DNA of 64,000 nucleotides from Mesorhizobium sp. M7A.F.Ca.US.008.03.1.1 (GTDB taxonomy: Bacteria > Pseudomonadota > Alphaproteobacteria > Rhizobiales > Rhizobiaceae): contig NZ_RZRU01000022.1 of the NCBI RefSeq assembly GCF_003997495.1, positions 44,259 to 108,258 on the forward strand. The letters are read 5' to 3'. The notes beneath the pieces are model-generated. The model saw nothing but the letters and a program-made list of their open reading frames with translations, did no database searches and was not told the origin of the DNA. Within the stretch, counting starts at the first letter, position 1; every line of letters starts with the position of its first letter. Shown here piece after piece: positions 43,498-52,412 of the stretch. The translations under genes were made by a program, and so were the position numbers.

Positions 43498-45032
43498 TGC
43501 TGTCTGATTCCCAGGGCCGGCTGCAGGACCGCCGACCGCTGTCCATCATCGACATCGGATCGAACTCGATCCGTCTCGTCGTCTATGAGGGGCTGGCGCG
43601 CTCGCCGACCATGCTGTTCAACGAAAAGATGCTGGCCGGTCTCGGCCGGGGCATCGTTTCGACCGGCAAGCTCGACCCCGAGGCGGTGACGCGCTCGATG
43701 GAAGAGTTCCGCCGCTTTCGCGCGCTCTCCGACCAGGCCGGCGCCGAGCATATGTATGTGCTGGCGACCGCAGCGGCCCGCGAGGCGGTCAATGGCCCCG
43801 ATTTCATCCACCGCGCCGAGGATGTGCTGAAGACCGAGATTCGTGTCATCAGCGGCCGTCAGGAAGCCTATTTTTCGGCGCTCGGCGTCATTTCCGGCTT
43901 CCATCCGGCCGATGGCATCGCCGGCGATCTGGGCGGCGGCAGTCTCGAACTGGTCGACGTCGCCGGCGAAGCGATCGGCGACGGCATCACGCTGCCGCTG
44001 GGCGGTCTGCGCCTGCAGGACATGGCGAAGAACTCGCTGGCCCAGGCGGCGAAGATCGCGCGTGACGAGCTGGGGAAGGCCAAGCTGTTGAAAGGCGGGC
44101 AGGGCAGGCCCTTCTACGCCGTCGGCGGCACCTGGCGAAATCTCGCCCGGCTGCACATGGAAATGACCAACTATCCGCTCGGTGTGATGCACCATTACGA
44201 GATATCGGCCGAAAGCGCGGCGAATTTCCTCAAGCAGGTGGCCAAGGCCGAGATCGAGAAGGTCAAGGGCATCGAAGGCGTTTCCAAGAACCGCCGTTCG
44301 CTGCTGCCCTATGGCGCCGTCGTGCTGCAGGAGATCATGGCGGCGATGCAGCCGTCGAAGATCATCGTTTCGGCTCTGGGTGTACGCGAAGGCTTTCTCT
44401 ATTCGCTGCTCGACGAGGCGGAGCAGAAGGCCGATCCGCTGATTTCGGCCTCGGAGGAGCTTGCCCGCCTGCGCTCGCGCTCCGTCGCCCATGCGCATGA
44501 ACTTGTCGACTGGACCGCCAAAACCTTTGCCGCCTTCGGCATCGAGGAGACCGAAGACGAGGCGCGCTACCGCCACGCGGCCGCATTGCTGGCCGACATC
44601 GGCTGGCGCGCACATCCCGAATATCGCGGCAAGCAATCGCTCAACATCATTGCGCATGCGTCCTTCTTCGGCGTCGACCATCCCGGCCGTGCCTTCCTGG
44701 CAATGGCCAACGCCTATCGTCACGACGGGATCTTCAACGAAGCCATCGCACCCGAGATCAAGGCGCTGGCGCCGCCGCGTTACCTGGAACGCGCCCGCGT
44801 GCTCGCCGCCATGATGCGCGTCGTCTACCTGCTGACGGCGTCGATGCCCGGCATCATGCCCAGGCTGAAATGGGAACAGCGCGCCAACGGCGTGCTGGCG
44901 CTGGTCCTGCCGGCATCGCTGGCCGATCTCTATGGCGAGCGGCCGGCGGGAAGGCTGGCGCAGCTGGCAAAGATAACAAACCGCCGCCTGGTACTGGCCG
45001 TCGAGGGCGGCCCGAGCATGACGGTGAAGTGA
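43497..45032 (+). CDS. ppx: Exopolyphosphatase (Ppx/GppA family)
   Basis: A 511-residue actin-fold phosphatase. The phosphate-1 loop is SIIDIGSNSIRLVVYEG (residues 16-32), the phosphate-2 loop AGDLGGGSLELVDVAG. The C-terminal HD-type half starts after residue 320 (SVAHAHELVDWTAKTFAAFG). It hydrolyses polyphosphate or pppGpp. It follows ppk with a one-base overlap. Confidence 0.95.
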   Translation: MLSDSQGRLQDRRPLSIIDIGSNSIRLVVYEGLARSPTMLFNEKMLAGLGRGIVSTGKLDPEAVTRSMEEFRRFRALSDQAGAEHMYVLATAAAREAVNGPDFIHRAEDVLKTEIRVISGRQEAYFSALGVISGFHPADGIAGDLGGGSLELVDVAGEAIGDGITLPLGGLRLQDMAKNSLAQAAKIARDELGKAKLLKGGQGRPFYAVGGTWRNLARLHMEMTNYPLGVMHHYEISAESAANFLKQVAKAEIEKVKGIEGVSKNRRSLLPYGAVVLQEIMAAMQPSKIIVSALGVREGFLYSLLDEAEQKADPLISASEELARLRSRSVAHAHELVDWTAKTFAAFGIEETEDEARYRHAAALLADIGWRAHPEYRGKQSLNIIAHASFFGVDHPGRAFLAMANAYRHDGIFNEAIAPEIKALAPPRYLERARVLAAMMRVVYLLTASMPGIMPRLKWEQRANGVLALVLPASLADLYGERPAGRLAQLAKITNRRLVLAVEGGPSMTVK

Positions 45033-45126
45033 ACACGGCCTACCAGGGCGTGATTTATCTGATCACACGGATATTAGACCAACTCAATCGCGCCACTTGT
45101 CAGCGGCTGCGCGTTTTCGCCAAAGC

Positions 45127-45289
45127 CTTCCCCCACTCCGTCGCTGCTTCGCAGCGCCACCTCTCCCCCCTCCGGAGGGAGAGGAAGGGAGCCTCTTGGA
45201 AGAGCGCTGGCTACAACAGGCTCGCGCCCTTCCTCTACCCCGTCGATCGGGGGAGAGGTGGCTCGGCGAAGCCGAGACGGAGTGGGGGT
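45127..45289. repeat. Intergenic palindromic repeat, 'CTCCCC' family, copy 2
   Basis: Outer arms 'cccccactccgtcg' and 'gacggagtgggg' pair, and inner arms 'acctctccccc' and 'gggggagaggt' pair. This makes a long nested palindrome downstream of ppx. See copies at 1629 and 48054. Confidence 0.75.
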
Positions 45290-45313
45290 CGACCTAGCTG
45301 GGGTGTCGAGGGT

Positions 45314-45742
45314 TCAACCCGGGGCAATATGTCTGGTTGGTTCAGCGCTGCGTCCATCGACCGACCATGCGCCGGCGCCAGCCACGGCCAGCGCCAGGAA
45401 ACCGCCTGATATGGCGATGTCCTTCATCAGCATCTGCTGGTGCAGGAGGGCGATCATCGCGTCGCCGCCGCCCTGGCCATAGTGGCCGATGAAACCGGCG
45501 GCAATGCAGAAGGCGGCGAGCAGCAGCGCTGCGATCCGGGTCTGGAAACCGACCAGGATGAGCAGCCCGGCGATCAGTTCGAACAGTCCCGTGCCCCAGG
45601 CGGCAAGTGTCGGCAGCGGCAGGCCGAGGCCGGCGAAATAGCCTGTCGTGCCGGCTATGTCGCTCAATGCATGGAAACCGGAAGGCACGAACAGGGCGGC
45701 AAGCAGCAGCCGGGAGAGCAGGAGCAGCGCGTTGCTGGGCAT
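45314..45742 (-). CDS. DoxX family membrane protein, copy A
   Basis: 142 residues with four hydrophobic helices. The DoxX signature is LLLAALFVPSGFHALSDIAGTTGYFAGLGLPLPTLAAWGTGLFELIAGLLILVGFQTRIAALLLAAFC. GGAGGT precedes ATG 45742; a GTG six bases upstream would overlap that site. DoxX proteins support thiol or redox balance in membranes. It is homologous to its neighbour at 45898. Confidence 0.87.
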   Translation of the reverse strand: MPSNALLLLSRLLLAALFVPSGFHALSDIAGTTGYFAGLGLPLPTLAAWGTGLFELIAGLLILVGFQTRIAALLLAAFCIAAGFIGHYGQGGGDAMIALLHQQMLMKDIAISGGFLALAVAGAGAWSVDGRSAEPTRHIAPG

Positions 45743-45840
45743 GTTCACCTCCGTTATCGGCCGCCGGCCGGCCTCGTCCCGATAGCTCCGATCTTATCAG
45801 AAAACTCAGGCTGGCGGATCGGCTGGCATACACCGACAAC

Positions 45841-45876
45841 GAAAAAGCGGCGCGGAAAATTCCGCGCCGCTTTTTC
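45841..45876 (-). terminator. Perfect palindromic terminator
   Basis: A 17-base inverted repeat, GAAAAAGCGGCGCGGAA with its complement, and a two-base centre; T-run on both strands. It ends the DoxX copy B transcript (minus strand). Confidence 0.85.
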
Positions 45877-45897
45877 GTTCAGCTATTGAGGCTTGGC

Positions 45898-46317
45898 TCA
45901 GCCGCGCTTGGCGTCGATCGAATAGGCGCCGGCGCCCGAGGAGGCCAGCACGAGGAAGCCGCCCGCGATGGCGAGGTTCTTGAGAAACTGGATCATCTGC
46001 ATCTGGTCGGCCCAACCGGTATGGGCGACCAAACCGGTAGCGACCGTGAAGATCGCCAGCACCCAGGCAACAATCCGGGTCTTGAAGCCGACGAGAATGG
46101 CGAGGCCGCCAAGAAGCTCGATCAAGCCGACGACAATGGTCGTTACGGTCGGCAAGGGCAGGCCGAGGCTGCCGAAATAGCCGGCCGTGCCGGTGATGGC
46201 GGTCAGCTTGCCGAAGCCTGAAAGCAGGAAGATGACGGCAAGCAGCACGCGGCCGAGGAGAATGGTGGTCGAGGCATTGGATGCGCCGGAACCGGCGACT
46301 GAAGGGTTGATGGACAT
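45898..46317 (-). CDS. DoxX family membrane protein, copy B
   Basis: 139 residues. The helical pattern and motifs match copy A (LLAVIFLLSGFGKLTAITGTAGYFGSLGLPLPTVTTIVVGLIELLGGLAILVGFKTRIVAW). The first 20 residues are Ser/Ala/Gly-rich. It was probably duplicated from its neighbour; a terminator separates the two genes, so each has its own transcript. Start MSINPSV at 46317. Confidence 0.87.
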   Translation of the reverse strand: MSINPSVAGSGASNASTTILLGRVLLAVIFLLSGFGKLTAITGTAGYFGSLGLPLPTVTTIVVGLIELLGGLAILVGFKTRIVAWVLAIFTVATGLVAHTGWADQMQMIQFLKNLAIAGGFLVLASSGAGAYSIDAKRG

Positions 46318-46504
46318 GGTGGCTCTCCGGGATGGGTTGATACCGGGGAGATAGAGCAAGCCGACTGTTCACCAAAGCCACCAGACTGGCGACACATTGT
46401 TCACAGTACTTACGTTTCCGTGATCGGGCGGCCTGCGCAAAATTCGCTTCGGGTCAGGTCGTGACGGGAGTAAATTCTCCCATCACGAAATACCGGGCTT
46501 TTGG

Positions 46505-46553
46505 TTGACGCAATTCCGGACGGAAAACCGCAGACACTTTTACCGGAACTGCC
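46505..46553. repeat. Rhizobial repeat, 'GACGCAATTCCGG' family, copy 1
   Basis: TTGACGCAATTCCGG at one end and CCGGAACTGC at the other flank 'acggaaaaccgc...cactttta'. It matches 49806-49857 well and 60731-60768 partly. It reaches the fumC stop codon. Confidence 0.72.
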
Positions 46554-47950
46554 TACCCCGGATGCGTCATATCCTCCGGCCGCACCAGCCGGTCGTAGTC
46601 GGCCTCGCTGACCAGTCCGGTAGCGAGCGCTTCCTCGCGCAAAGTAGTGCCCTTCTTGTGCGCGGTCTTGGCGATCTTGGCGGCATTGTCGTAGCCGATG
46701 GTCGGCGCCAGCGCCGTCACCAGCATCAGCGAGCGGTCGAGTGCCGCCTTGATGTTGTCTTCGCGCGCCTCGATGCCGACGACGCAATTGTCGGTGAAGG
46801 AGACCGAGGCGTCGGAGAGCAACTGCACCGACTGCAGGAAGTTGTAGGCCATCAGCGGGTTGTAGACGTTGAGCTCGAAATGACCCTGGCTGCCGGCGAA
46901 GGTGAGCGCCGCATTGTTGCCGAACACCTGCACGCAGACCTGCGTCATCGCCTCGCACTGGGTCGGATTGACCTTGCCCGGCATGATCGAGGAGCCCGGT
47001 TCGTTTTCCGGCAGCGACAGTTCGCCGAGGCCCGAACGTGGGCCGGAACCGAGGAAACGGATGTCGTTGGCGATCTTGAACAGCGCGGCGGCCGCCGCAT
47101 TGATGGCGCCGTGCGAGAACACCATGGAATCATGGGCCGCCAGCGCCTCGAACTTGTTCGGCGCGGTGACGAAGGCGATGCCGGTGATGGTGGCGATGCG
47201 ATCCGCCACCCTTTCGGCGAAGCCGACCGGCGCGTTGAGGCCGGTGCCGACGGCGGTGCCGCCCTGCGCCAGTTCCTGCAGGCCGGGCAGCGTCAGCTCG
47301 ATGCGCTTGATCGATGAGGCGACCTGTGCGGCATAGCCCGAGAATTCCTGGCCAAGCGTGAGGGGGGTGGCATCCTGCGTGTGCGTGCGGCCGATCTTGA
47401 TGATGTGGTTGAAGTCCCGGCTCTTGGCGGCGAGCGCCTTGTGCAGATGCTTCAGGGCCGGCAACAGGTCGTGCACGATGCGTTCGGCGCAGGCGATGTG
47501 CATGGCCGTCGGGTAGGTGTCGTTGGACGACTGGCTCATATTGACGTGGTCGTTGGGGTGCACCGGCTTCTTGGAGCCCATGACGCCGCCCAGCATCTCG
47601 ATCGCCCGGTTGGAGATCACCTCATTGGCGTTCATGTTGGACTGCGTGCCAGAGCCGGTCTGCCAGACCACCAGCGGAAAATGCTCGTCAAGCTTGCCGT
47701 CGATGACCTCCTGCGCCGCCTCGACAATCGTCTTGCCGATCGAAGGGTCGAGCCGCTTCAGCTCCATGTTGGCTTCGGCCGCCGCCCGCTTGACGATGCC
47801 CAATGCGCGCACGATCGACGCCGGCTGCTTTTCCCAGCCGATCTTGAAATTGCCAAGGGAACGCTGTGCCTGCGCGCCCCAATAGCGGTCGGCGGCAACT
47901 TCGATCGGGCCGAACGTGTCGGTTTCGGTTCTGGTCTTTGCAGCGGTCAC
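46553..47950 (-). CDS. fumC: Class II fumarate hydratase
   Basis: A 465-residue TCA-cycle enzyme (fumarate + water to malate), iron-free tetramer. The signature GSSIMPGKVNPTQCE near residue 320 contains the loop with the catalytic Ser and Lys. TGSGTQSNMNANEVISNRA, HPNDHVNMSQSSNDTYPTAMH and IGRTHTQDATPLTLGQE are all present. The start is GTG at 47950 (VTAAKTRTETDTFG), with AAGGAGAG upstream. Confidence 0.96.
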   Translation of the reverse strand: MTAAKTRTETDTFGPIEVAADRYWGAQAQRSLGNFKIGWEKQPASIVRALGIVKRAAAEANMELKRLDPSIGKTIVEAAQEVIDGKLDEHFPLVVWQTGSGTQSNMNANEVISNRAIEMLGGVMGSKKPVHPNDHVNMSQSSNDTYPTAMHIACAERIVHDLLPALKHLHKALAAKSRDFNHIIKIGRTHTQDATPLTLGQEFSGYAAQVASSIKRIELTLPGLQELAQGGTAVGTGLNAPVGFAERVADRIATITGIAFVTAPNKFEALAAHDSMVFSHGAINAAAAALFKIANDIRFLGSGPRSGLGELSLPENEPGSSIMPGKVNPTQCEAMTQVCVQVFGNNAALTFAGSQGHFELNVYNPLMAYNFLQSVQLLSDASVSFTDNCVVGIEAREDNIKAALDRSLMLVTALAPTIGYDNAAKIAKTAHKKGTTLREEALATGLVSEADYDRLVRPEDMTHPG

Positions 47951-48053
47951 GGGTCTCTCCTTGTCGAAGTCGGCAACGGCGTATCGCGTTGCACAAACGG
48001 CTTCAAGCGGAGATTGCGGGCGGCAAGGATGCAAATCGGTTGAAGGAACAGCC

Positions 48054-48233
48054 AATCTCCCCCCTCGTGGGGGAGATGCCCGGCAGGGCAGAGGGGGGCG
48101 CGAAGGATCGCCAACGCTGCGATGTTGCTCTTACCGAAAGGCAGCTCCTCCGGGCAAGCGGCAGAGAGAGGTCGGCGGGACAGTGCCCCCCTCTGGCCTG
48201 CCGGCCATCTCCCCCTCAAGGGGGGAGATCGGC
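48054..48233. repeat. Intergenic palindromic repeat, 'CTCCCC' family, copy 3
   Basis: 'atctcccccctcgtgggggagat' at one end and 'atctccccctcaaggggggagat' at the other form twin hairpins, and inner 'ctggcctgccgg' type arms pair. It lies between fumC and the cupin gene. Confidence 0.75.
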
Positions 48234-48245
48234 AGATCCGGCCTC

Positions 48246-48725
48246 TCACCCTAGCGGCGGACCGACAATGTCGATGCCGTTTTCTGCGCAGAGCTGCACC
48301 AGTGCCGCGATGATTTCCGGTGTTGGTTGCATCTGCGGCGGCAGCTCCGGCTGTTCGGCGGAACGGCTCGCCTGACGCAGCATCGTCTCGAAATCCGAAC
48401 CGCGCGTAATGGTGAGCGTACGCGCGCCTTCGCGCGATTCGACCCGGTAGGTGTGCGGCAGGCCTTTCGGCGCAATGACGGTTTCGCCCGCTTCCGCAAA
48501 GCGTTCGGAGCCGTCGATCTGAAAGCGAAGCCTGCCGTCGAGGATGTGGAACACTTCGTCTTCCCTGCGATGCACATGCAGCGGCGGAGAGTCGCCATAG
48601 GGCATGCGATGCTCGACGACGCAGGTGCCGTCCTCTCCTGCCGCCGACGAGACGTGGATCGCGACGAGCGTGTTGTTGAACCAGAAGAGTTCCTTGCCTG
48701 TGATCGTGCCGGGGGTCATTGTCAT
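48246..48725 (-). CDS. Cupin domain protein
   Basis: 159 residues. A cupin beta-barrel is seen as SPPLHVHRREDEVFHILDGRLRFQIDG (motif 1, His-His-Glu) and AGETVIAPKGLPHTYRV (motif 2, with His). Start ATG 48725 (MTMTPGTI). It is divergent from a LysR regulator 105 bases away, which may control it. Function unknown; related proteins bind metal or a small ligand. Confidence 0.87.
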   Translation of the reverse strand: MTMTPGTITGKELFWFNNTLVAIHVSSAAGEDGTCVVEHRMPYGDSPPLHVHRREDEVFHILDGRLRFQIDGSERFAEAGETVIAPKGLPHTYRVESREGARTLTITRGSDFETMLRQASRSAEQPELPPQMQPTPEIIAALVQLCAENGIDIVGPPLG

Positions 48726-48830
48726 GGCTGTCTGATCCTTCTGTTGCCTGTGCCTGCTGTGCCGATGACGACCTAACCAAGGACATGCCGACAACGGAAA
48801 TCGAATGATCGTATGGGGCGAATTGATGCG

Positions 48831-49796
48831 ATGAATTTGAATGCGCTCGACCTCAATCTCGTCAGGGTGTTCGACGCCCTTCTGCGGGAGAGAAGCGTTA
48901 CGCGTGCCGGCGAGCAGATCGGCCTCAGCCAGCCTGCCGTCAGTGCCGCGCTCAATCGCTTGCGTCATCTCCTCAACGACCAGTTGTTCGTGCGGCGCGG
49001 CAACGACATGGTGCCGACCCCGCGAGCCGAAAGCCTGGCGGAGCCGGTGCGCGCCGCGCTGCGCGAGATCGAACGCGTTTTCCAGTCGGGGAAGGATTTC
49101 GATCCTGCCGGCCTGGAGCGAACCTTCACCTTCATGGGCGCGGACTTCTTTTCCATGCTGCTGATGCCGCCCCTGGCGGCGCGCGTCGCGGCCGTGGCGC
49201 CCGGCGTGTCGTTCCGCTTTCTCGACAGCGCGCGCGGCGACGTTTCGCGGCTGCTCCAGGACGATGAAATCGACGCCGCACTCGAACGTCCGCTGGAGGT
49301 TTCCGACTGGATCTCCAGCGCACCTCTGTTCCATTCGCCATTCTCAATCATTGCCGCGAGGGACAACACCACCATCAGGCAGGCCGGGATCGCGGACGGC
49401 GAGCGTCTGCCGATAGAGCTTTTCTGCGAACTGCCTCATGTGCTTCGCTCCATCGACGGTTCGATGTCGGGTTCCACCGACGAGGCGCTGGACAAGATCG
49501 GGCGAAAGCGCCGTGTGAGCCTGGCGCTGCCGCATTTTCAAGCTGTCGCATTGGCAGTGGCAAATGGAAACTACCTCTCGGCGGTTCCCAGGCAGTTCGC
49601 GGTTTGGGCGGCGAAGACCCTCCCGCTCGTCATCTTTGAACCGCCGCTTCCCATTGCTGTTCCTGAAATCAGGATGTACTGGCACGCGCGCCACGACGAC
49701 GAGCCACCCCATCGCTGGGTTCGCAAGCAGATCCTGGAGGCGGTAGCCGCACTCGGATTTGTGGAAAGCGGCGCCCCTGAAATTGCCGGCGCCTAA
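48831..49796 (+). CDS. LysR-family regulator
   Basis: 321 residues. The N-terminal winged helix is MNLNALDLNLVRVFDALLRERSVTRAGEQIGLSQPAVSAALNRLRHLLNDQLFVRRGNDMVPT, followed by the periplasmic-binding-like effector domain. ATG 48831 was preferred over 48813 because the helix begins here. It is divergent from the cupin gene, the usual LysR arrangement. Confidence 0.9.
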   Translation: MNLNALDLNLVRVFDALLRERSVTRAGEQIGLSQPAVSAALNRLRHLLNDQLFVRRGNDMVPTPRAESLAEPVRAALREIERVFQSGKDFDPAGLERTFTFMGADFFSMLLMPPLAARVAAVAPGVSFRFLDSARGDVSRLLQDDEIDAALERPLEVSDWISSAPLFHSPFSIIAARDNTTIRQAGIADGERLPIELFCELPHVLRSIDGSMSGSTDEALDKIGRKRRVSLALPHFQAVALAVANGNYLSAVPRQFAVWAAKTLPLVIFEPPLPIAVPEIRMYWHARHDDEPPHRWVRKQILEAVAALGFVESGAPEIAGA

Positions 49797-49805
49797 CGCT
49801 TTGTT

Positions 49806-49857
49806 TTGACGCAATTCGGTACGGAAAAGCGTTTCACGCTTTTTCTGGAATTGCTCT
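49806..49857. repeat. Rhizobial repeat, 'GACGCAATTCGG' family, copy 2
   Basis: TTGACGCAATTCGG at one end and CTGGAATTGC at the other, flanking 'acggaaaagcgtttcacgctttt'. It is the better preserved copy of the family and lies between the LysR and SDR stops. Confidence 0.75.
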
Positions 49858-49871
49858 GGCGCGCGGAGGGA

Positions 49872-50630
49872 TCACCCCGCCGTATATCCACCGTCGATCG
49901 AGAAAATGCCGCCGCTGGTCCAGGCCGCCTCGTCGCTCGCCAGATAGACCGCGATGCCGGCCAGATCGTCGGGGCGGCCAATTCTGCCGAGCGGATAACT
50001 GTGCTCGACATAGGCCTTGAGCTCGGCCTTGGCCTCCGCCGGCAAATTGTCCACGGTGCGGCGCCGCATGGCGGTGTCGACCGTACCCGGCGCAATGGCG
50101 TTGACGCGGATGCCGCGCGGGCCGAGTTCGAAGGCCAGCGATTTGGTCAGCGAGTTCAACGCGCCCTTCGACAGGGAATAGAGGCTCGACGGCCGCTTCG
50201 GGATCATCTTGTTGGCGAAATAGGACGAGATGTTGATCACCGATGCGCCGGTTGCCAGATGCGGCAGCAGGCCCTGGGTGAGGAAGAACACCGCCGTCAC
50301 ATTGAGCGCCAAGGATTCTTGGAACTGCGCCACGCTGACGGTCTCGAACGGCACCAAAAAGGCCACCCCGGCATTGTTGACGAGGATATCGAGAGGCTTG
50401 CCCGATTTTTTCACCTCCTCGACCACGGCCGCGATGCCGGCCGATGTGGCAAGATCGGCCGACAGCGTCTCGATAGTGCCGCCGAGCTGCTCGCGGGCGT
50501 CGTCGAGTTTTTTGGTGTCACGGCCGACGATCAGGACGTCCGCACCCTCGTGCGAAAAGGCCTGGGCGATCGCCAGGCCGATACCGTCCGACCCACCGGT
50601 GACCAGCGCGCGCTTGTCGGGAAGTCTCAT
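49872..50630 (-). CDS. Short-chain dehydrogenase/reductase
   Basis: 252 residues, NAD(P)-dependent. TGGSDGIG (GxxxGxG) at residues 10-17, NNAG near 87, catalytic Ser in VINISSYFANK, and YSLSK (Tyr and Lys) near 150. The sequence resembles 3-oxoacyl-ACP-reductase-like SDRs. GGAG precedes ATG 50630. Substrate unknown. Confidence 0.9.
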   Translation of the reverse strand: MRLPDKRALVTGGSDGIGLAIAQAFSHEGADVLIVGRDTKKLDDAREQLGGTIETLSADLATSAGIAAVVEEVKKSGKPLDILVNNAGVAFLVPFETVSVAQFQESLALNVTAVFFLTQGLLPHLATGASVINISSYFANKMIPKRPSSLYSLSKGALNSLTKSLAFELGPRGIRVNAIAPGTVDTAMRRRTVDNLPAEAKAELKAYVEHSYPLGRIGRPDDLAGIAVYLASDEAAWTSGGIFSIDGGYTAG

Positions 50631-50753
50631 GGGACGCTCCGAGATTTCTGCGTCGTCGAGAGCGCCGTACATTGGCGGCCAAGGTCAAGCCGTCAGCCTA
50701 TCCTACGGTATGAACTTCGACGGCTGCCATCCGGCAGGCCAGCCGAGGCTGGT

Positions 50754-51392
50754 TTAAGCGACGGCGGTTGCAAACTCCCCCAAAGCCAGCCGGCCCGCGA
50801 CATAGTTCTTGACCTGGCGGACCGCCTGTTCGCGCGAGACGCTGCCTGGCTGCAGGCCAAGCCGCAGCCAAAGCCCGTCGATCAGCGCGGTGACGCCAAG
50901 CGCGATGTCGTCGGCATTTTCAGGCGAGGCGAGGCCGTGCAGGCCCGACAACAGGTTCGAGCGCATGCGCGCGTGGATCACCCTCTGGATCCGGGCCATC
51001 TTCTCGTCGCGCGGCACCTCGGCGCAGAGCGACAGCCAGGCATGGCACAGAGGCGGCTGGAACAGATGCTCCTCGAAATTGCCCTCGATCACGGCATCCA
51101 TGCGCTCCATCGGCGTACGCGCCCGGCGAAGCCGCGCGATCACCGCCTGGCACAGGACGGCGTTTGCCTCGCGCATCGCGTGCTCGAACAATTCCTGCTT
51201 GTTACGGAAATAGTGCAGCACGATGCCCTTGGAGGCGCCAGCCTGCGCCGCCACCTTTTCCAGCGTCGCGCCGGCAATGCCTTCGCGCTCCAGCACTGCG
51301 AAGGCCGCCTGCCGCAATTCCTTGCGGCGTATGTCACTGAGACGCTTGAGTTTCACGGGATCGGTCCATGCATTTCGAATCCACGTTGACAT
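50754..51392 (-). CDS. betI: BetI-type TetR regulator
   Basis: 212 residues. The DNA-binding region is RRKELRQAAFAVLEREGIAGATLEKVAAQAGASKGIVLHYFRNKQELFEHAM. HYFRNKQELFEH and the ligand-domain stretch FQPPLCHAWLSLCAEVPRDEKMARIQRVIHARM are typical of the choline-sensing repressor BetI. It is divergent from choX, with two well-formed operators between. betA, betB and betC are not in the window. Confidence 0.85.
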   Translation of the reverse strand: MSTWIRNAWTDPVKLKRLSDIRRKELRQAAFAVLEREGIAGATLEKVAAQAGASKGIVLHYFRNKQELFEHAMREANAVLCQAVIARLRRARTPMERMDAVIEGNFEEHLFQPPLCHAWLSLCAEVPRDEKMARIQRVIHARMRSNLLSGLHGLASPENADDIALGVTALIDGLWLRLGLQPGSVSREQAVRQVKNYVAGRLALGEFATAVA

Positions 51393-51413
51393 TTTCGTCC
51401 GCTCAGATCAAGA

Positions 51414-51451
51414 ATTGACCCATGGGACAATAAAAAGACCAACTGGTCAAT
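51414..51451. promoter_or_regulatory. Two candidate BetI operators
   Basis: Site 1, 51414-51431: ATTGACC-CATG-GGACAAT. Site 2, 51434-51451: AAAGACC-AACT-GGTCAAT. Both fit ATTGACC-N4-GGTCAAT with one or two mismatches, and their centres are 20 bases apart, about two helical turns. Both lie between betI and choX. Confidence 0.65.
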
Positions 51452-51473
51452 TTTACGAACGAGGAGAACCGAA

Positions 51474-52412
51474 ATGTTCCGCATCCTTGCAAATGGCGTC
51501 TGCCTTGCCGCCCTCATGTCGGCCTCTCATGCGGCCCAGGCGGCCGAGGCCGAGCAGTGCAAGACGGTCCGCATGGCCGAACCCGGCTGGAACGACCTTG
51601 CCTTCACCACAGGGGTCGCCAATGTCTTGTTGGAGGCGCTCGGCTATCAGCCGCAAAGCCAGGTTCTTGGCATCAATGTCATCTATGAGGGCATGAAAAA
51701 CAGGGACCTCGACCTGTTCCTTGGCTACTGGGACCCGGCCATGGTCACCTATTACGAGCCCTACAAGAAGGACGGCTCGGTCGAGAATGTGCGCGTCAAC
51801 CTTGTAGGCGCCAAATACACTTTCGCCGTCCCGACTTACGCCTGGGATGCCGGCGTCAAGGACATTTCCGACCTTCACAAGTTCGCCGACAAGTTCGGCA
51901 AGAAAATGTACGGCATCGAGCCCGGTTCAAACCAGTTGATGATGGACGCCATCGCCGATCCGGCCTTTGGGCTGGACGGCTGGCAAGTGGTCGAGTCGAG
52001 CGAAGCCGGCATGCTTTCCGAGGTCGGCTACGAGATCAAGGAAAAGCAGTTCATCGTTTTCCAGGGCTGGGCGCCGCATCCGATGAACACGATGTACGAC
52101 TTCAAGTACCTGACCGGCGGCGACAAGTTCTTCGGCCCGAACTTCGGCGCTGCGACGGTGACGACGCAGGTGCGCAAGGGCTATCTCGATCAATGCCCGA
52201 ACGTCGCGCAATTCCTCAGGAATCTCGCCTTCGACATCGATTTCGAAAATGGCGGCATGGGTTATTTGATCAATGACGGCATGAAGCCGGAGGACGGCGC
52301 GCTGAAGGCGATCACGGCCAACAAGAACCGTCTCGATGCCTGGCTTGGCGGCGTCACCACTTTTGACGGCCGACCCGGCCTCGCAGCGGTCAAGGAAAAG
52401 CTCGGCCTGTGA
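51474..52412 (+). CDS. choX: Choline ABC transporter substrate-binding protein
   Basis: 312 residues. Signal MFRILANGVCLAALMSASHAAQA. The mature chain, CKTVRMAEPGWNDLAFTTGVANVLLEALGY through LDLFLGYWDPAMVTYYEPY, is typical of ChoX/ProX-type quaternary-amine binders, and the Trp and Tyr box residues are present. In rhizobia choX normally heads choXWV; here the permease and ATPase genes do not follow. GAGGAGA precedes the ATG. Confidence 0.9.
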   Translation: MFRILANGVCLAALMSASHAAQAAEAEQCKTVRMAEPGWNDLAFTTGVANVLLEALGYQPQSQVLGINVIYEGMKNRDLDLFLGYWDPAMVTYYEPYKKDGSVENVRVNLVGAKYTFAVPTYAWDAGVKDISDLHKFADKFGKKMYGIEPGSNQLMMDAIADPAFGLDGWQVVESSEAGMLSEVGYEIKEKQFIVFQGWAPHPMNTMYDFKYLTGGDKFFGPNFGAATVTTQVRKGYLDQCPNVAQFLRNLAFDIDFENGGMGYLINDGMKPEDGALKAITANKNRLDAWLGGVTTFDGRPGLAAVKEKLGL

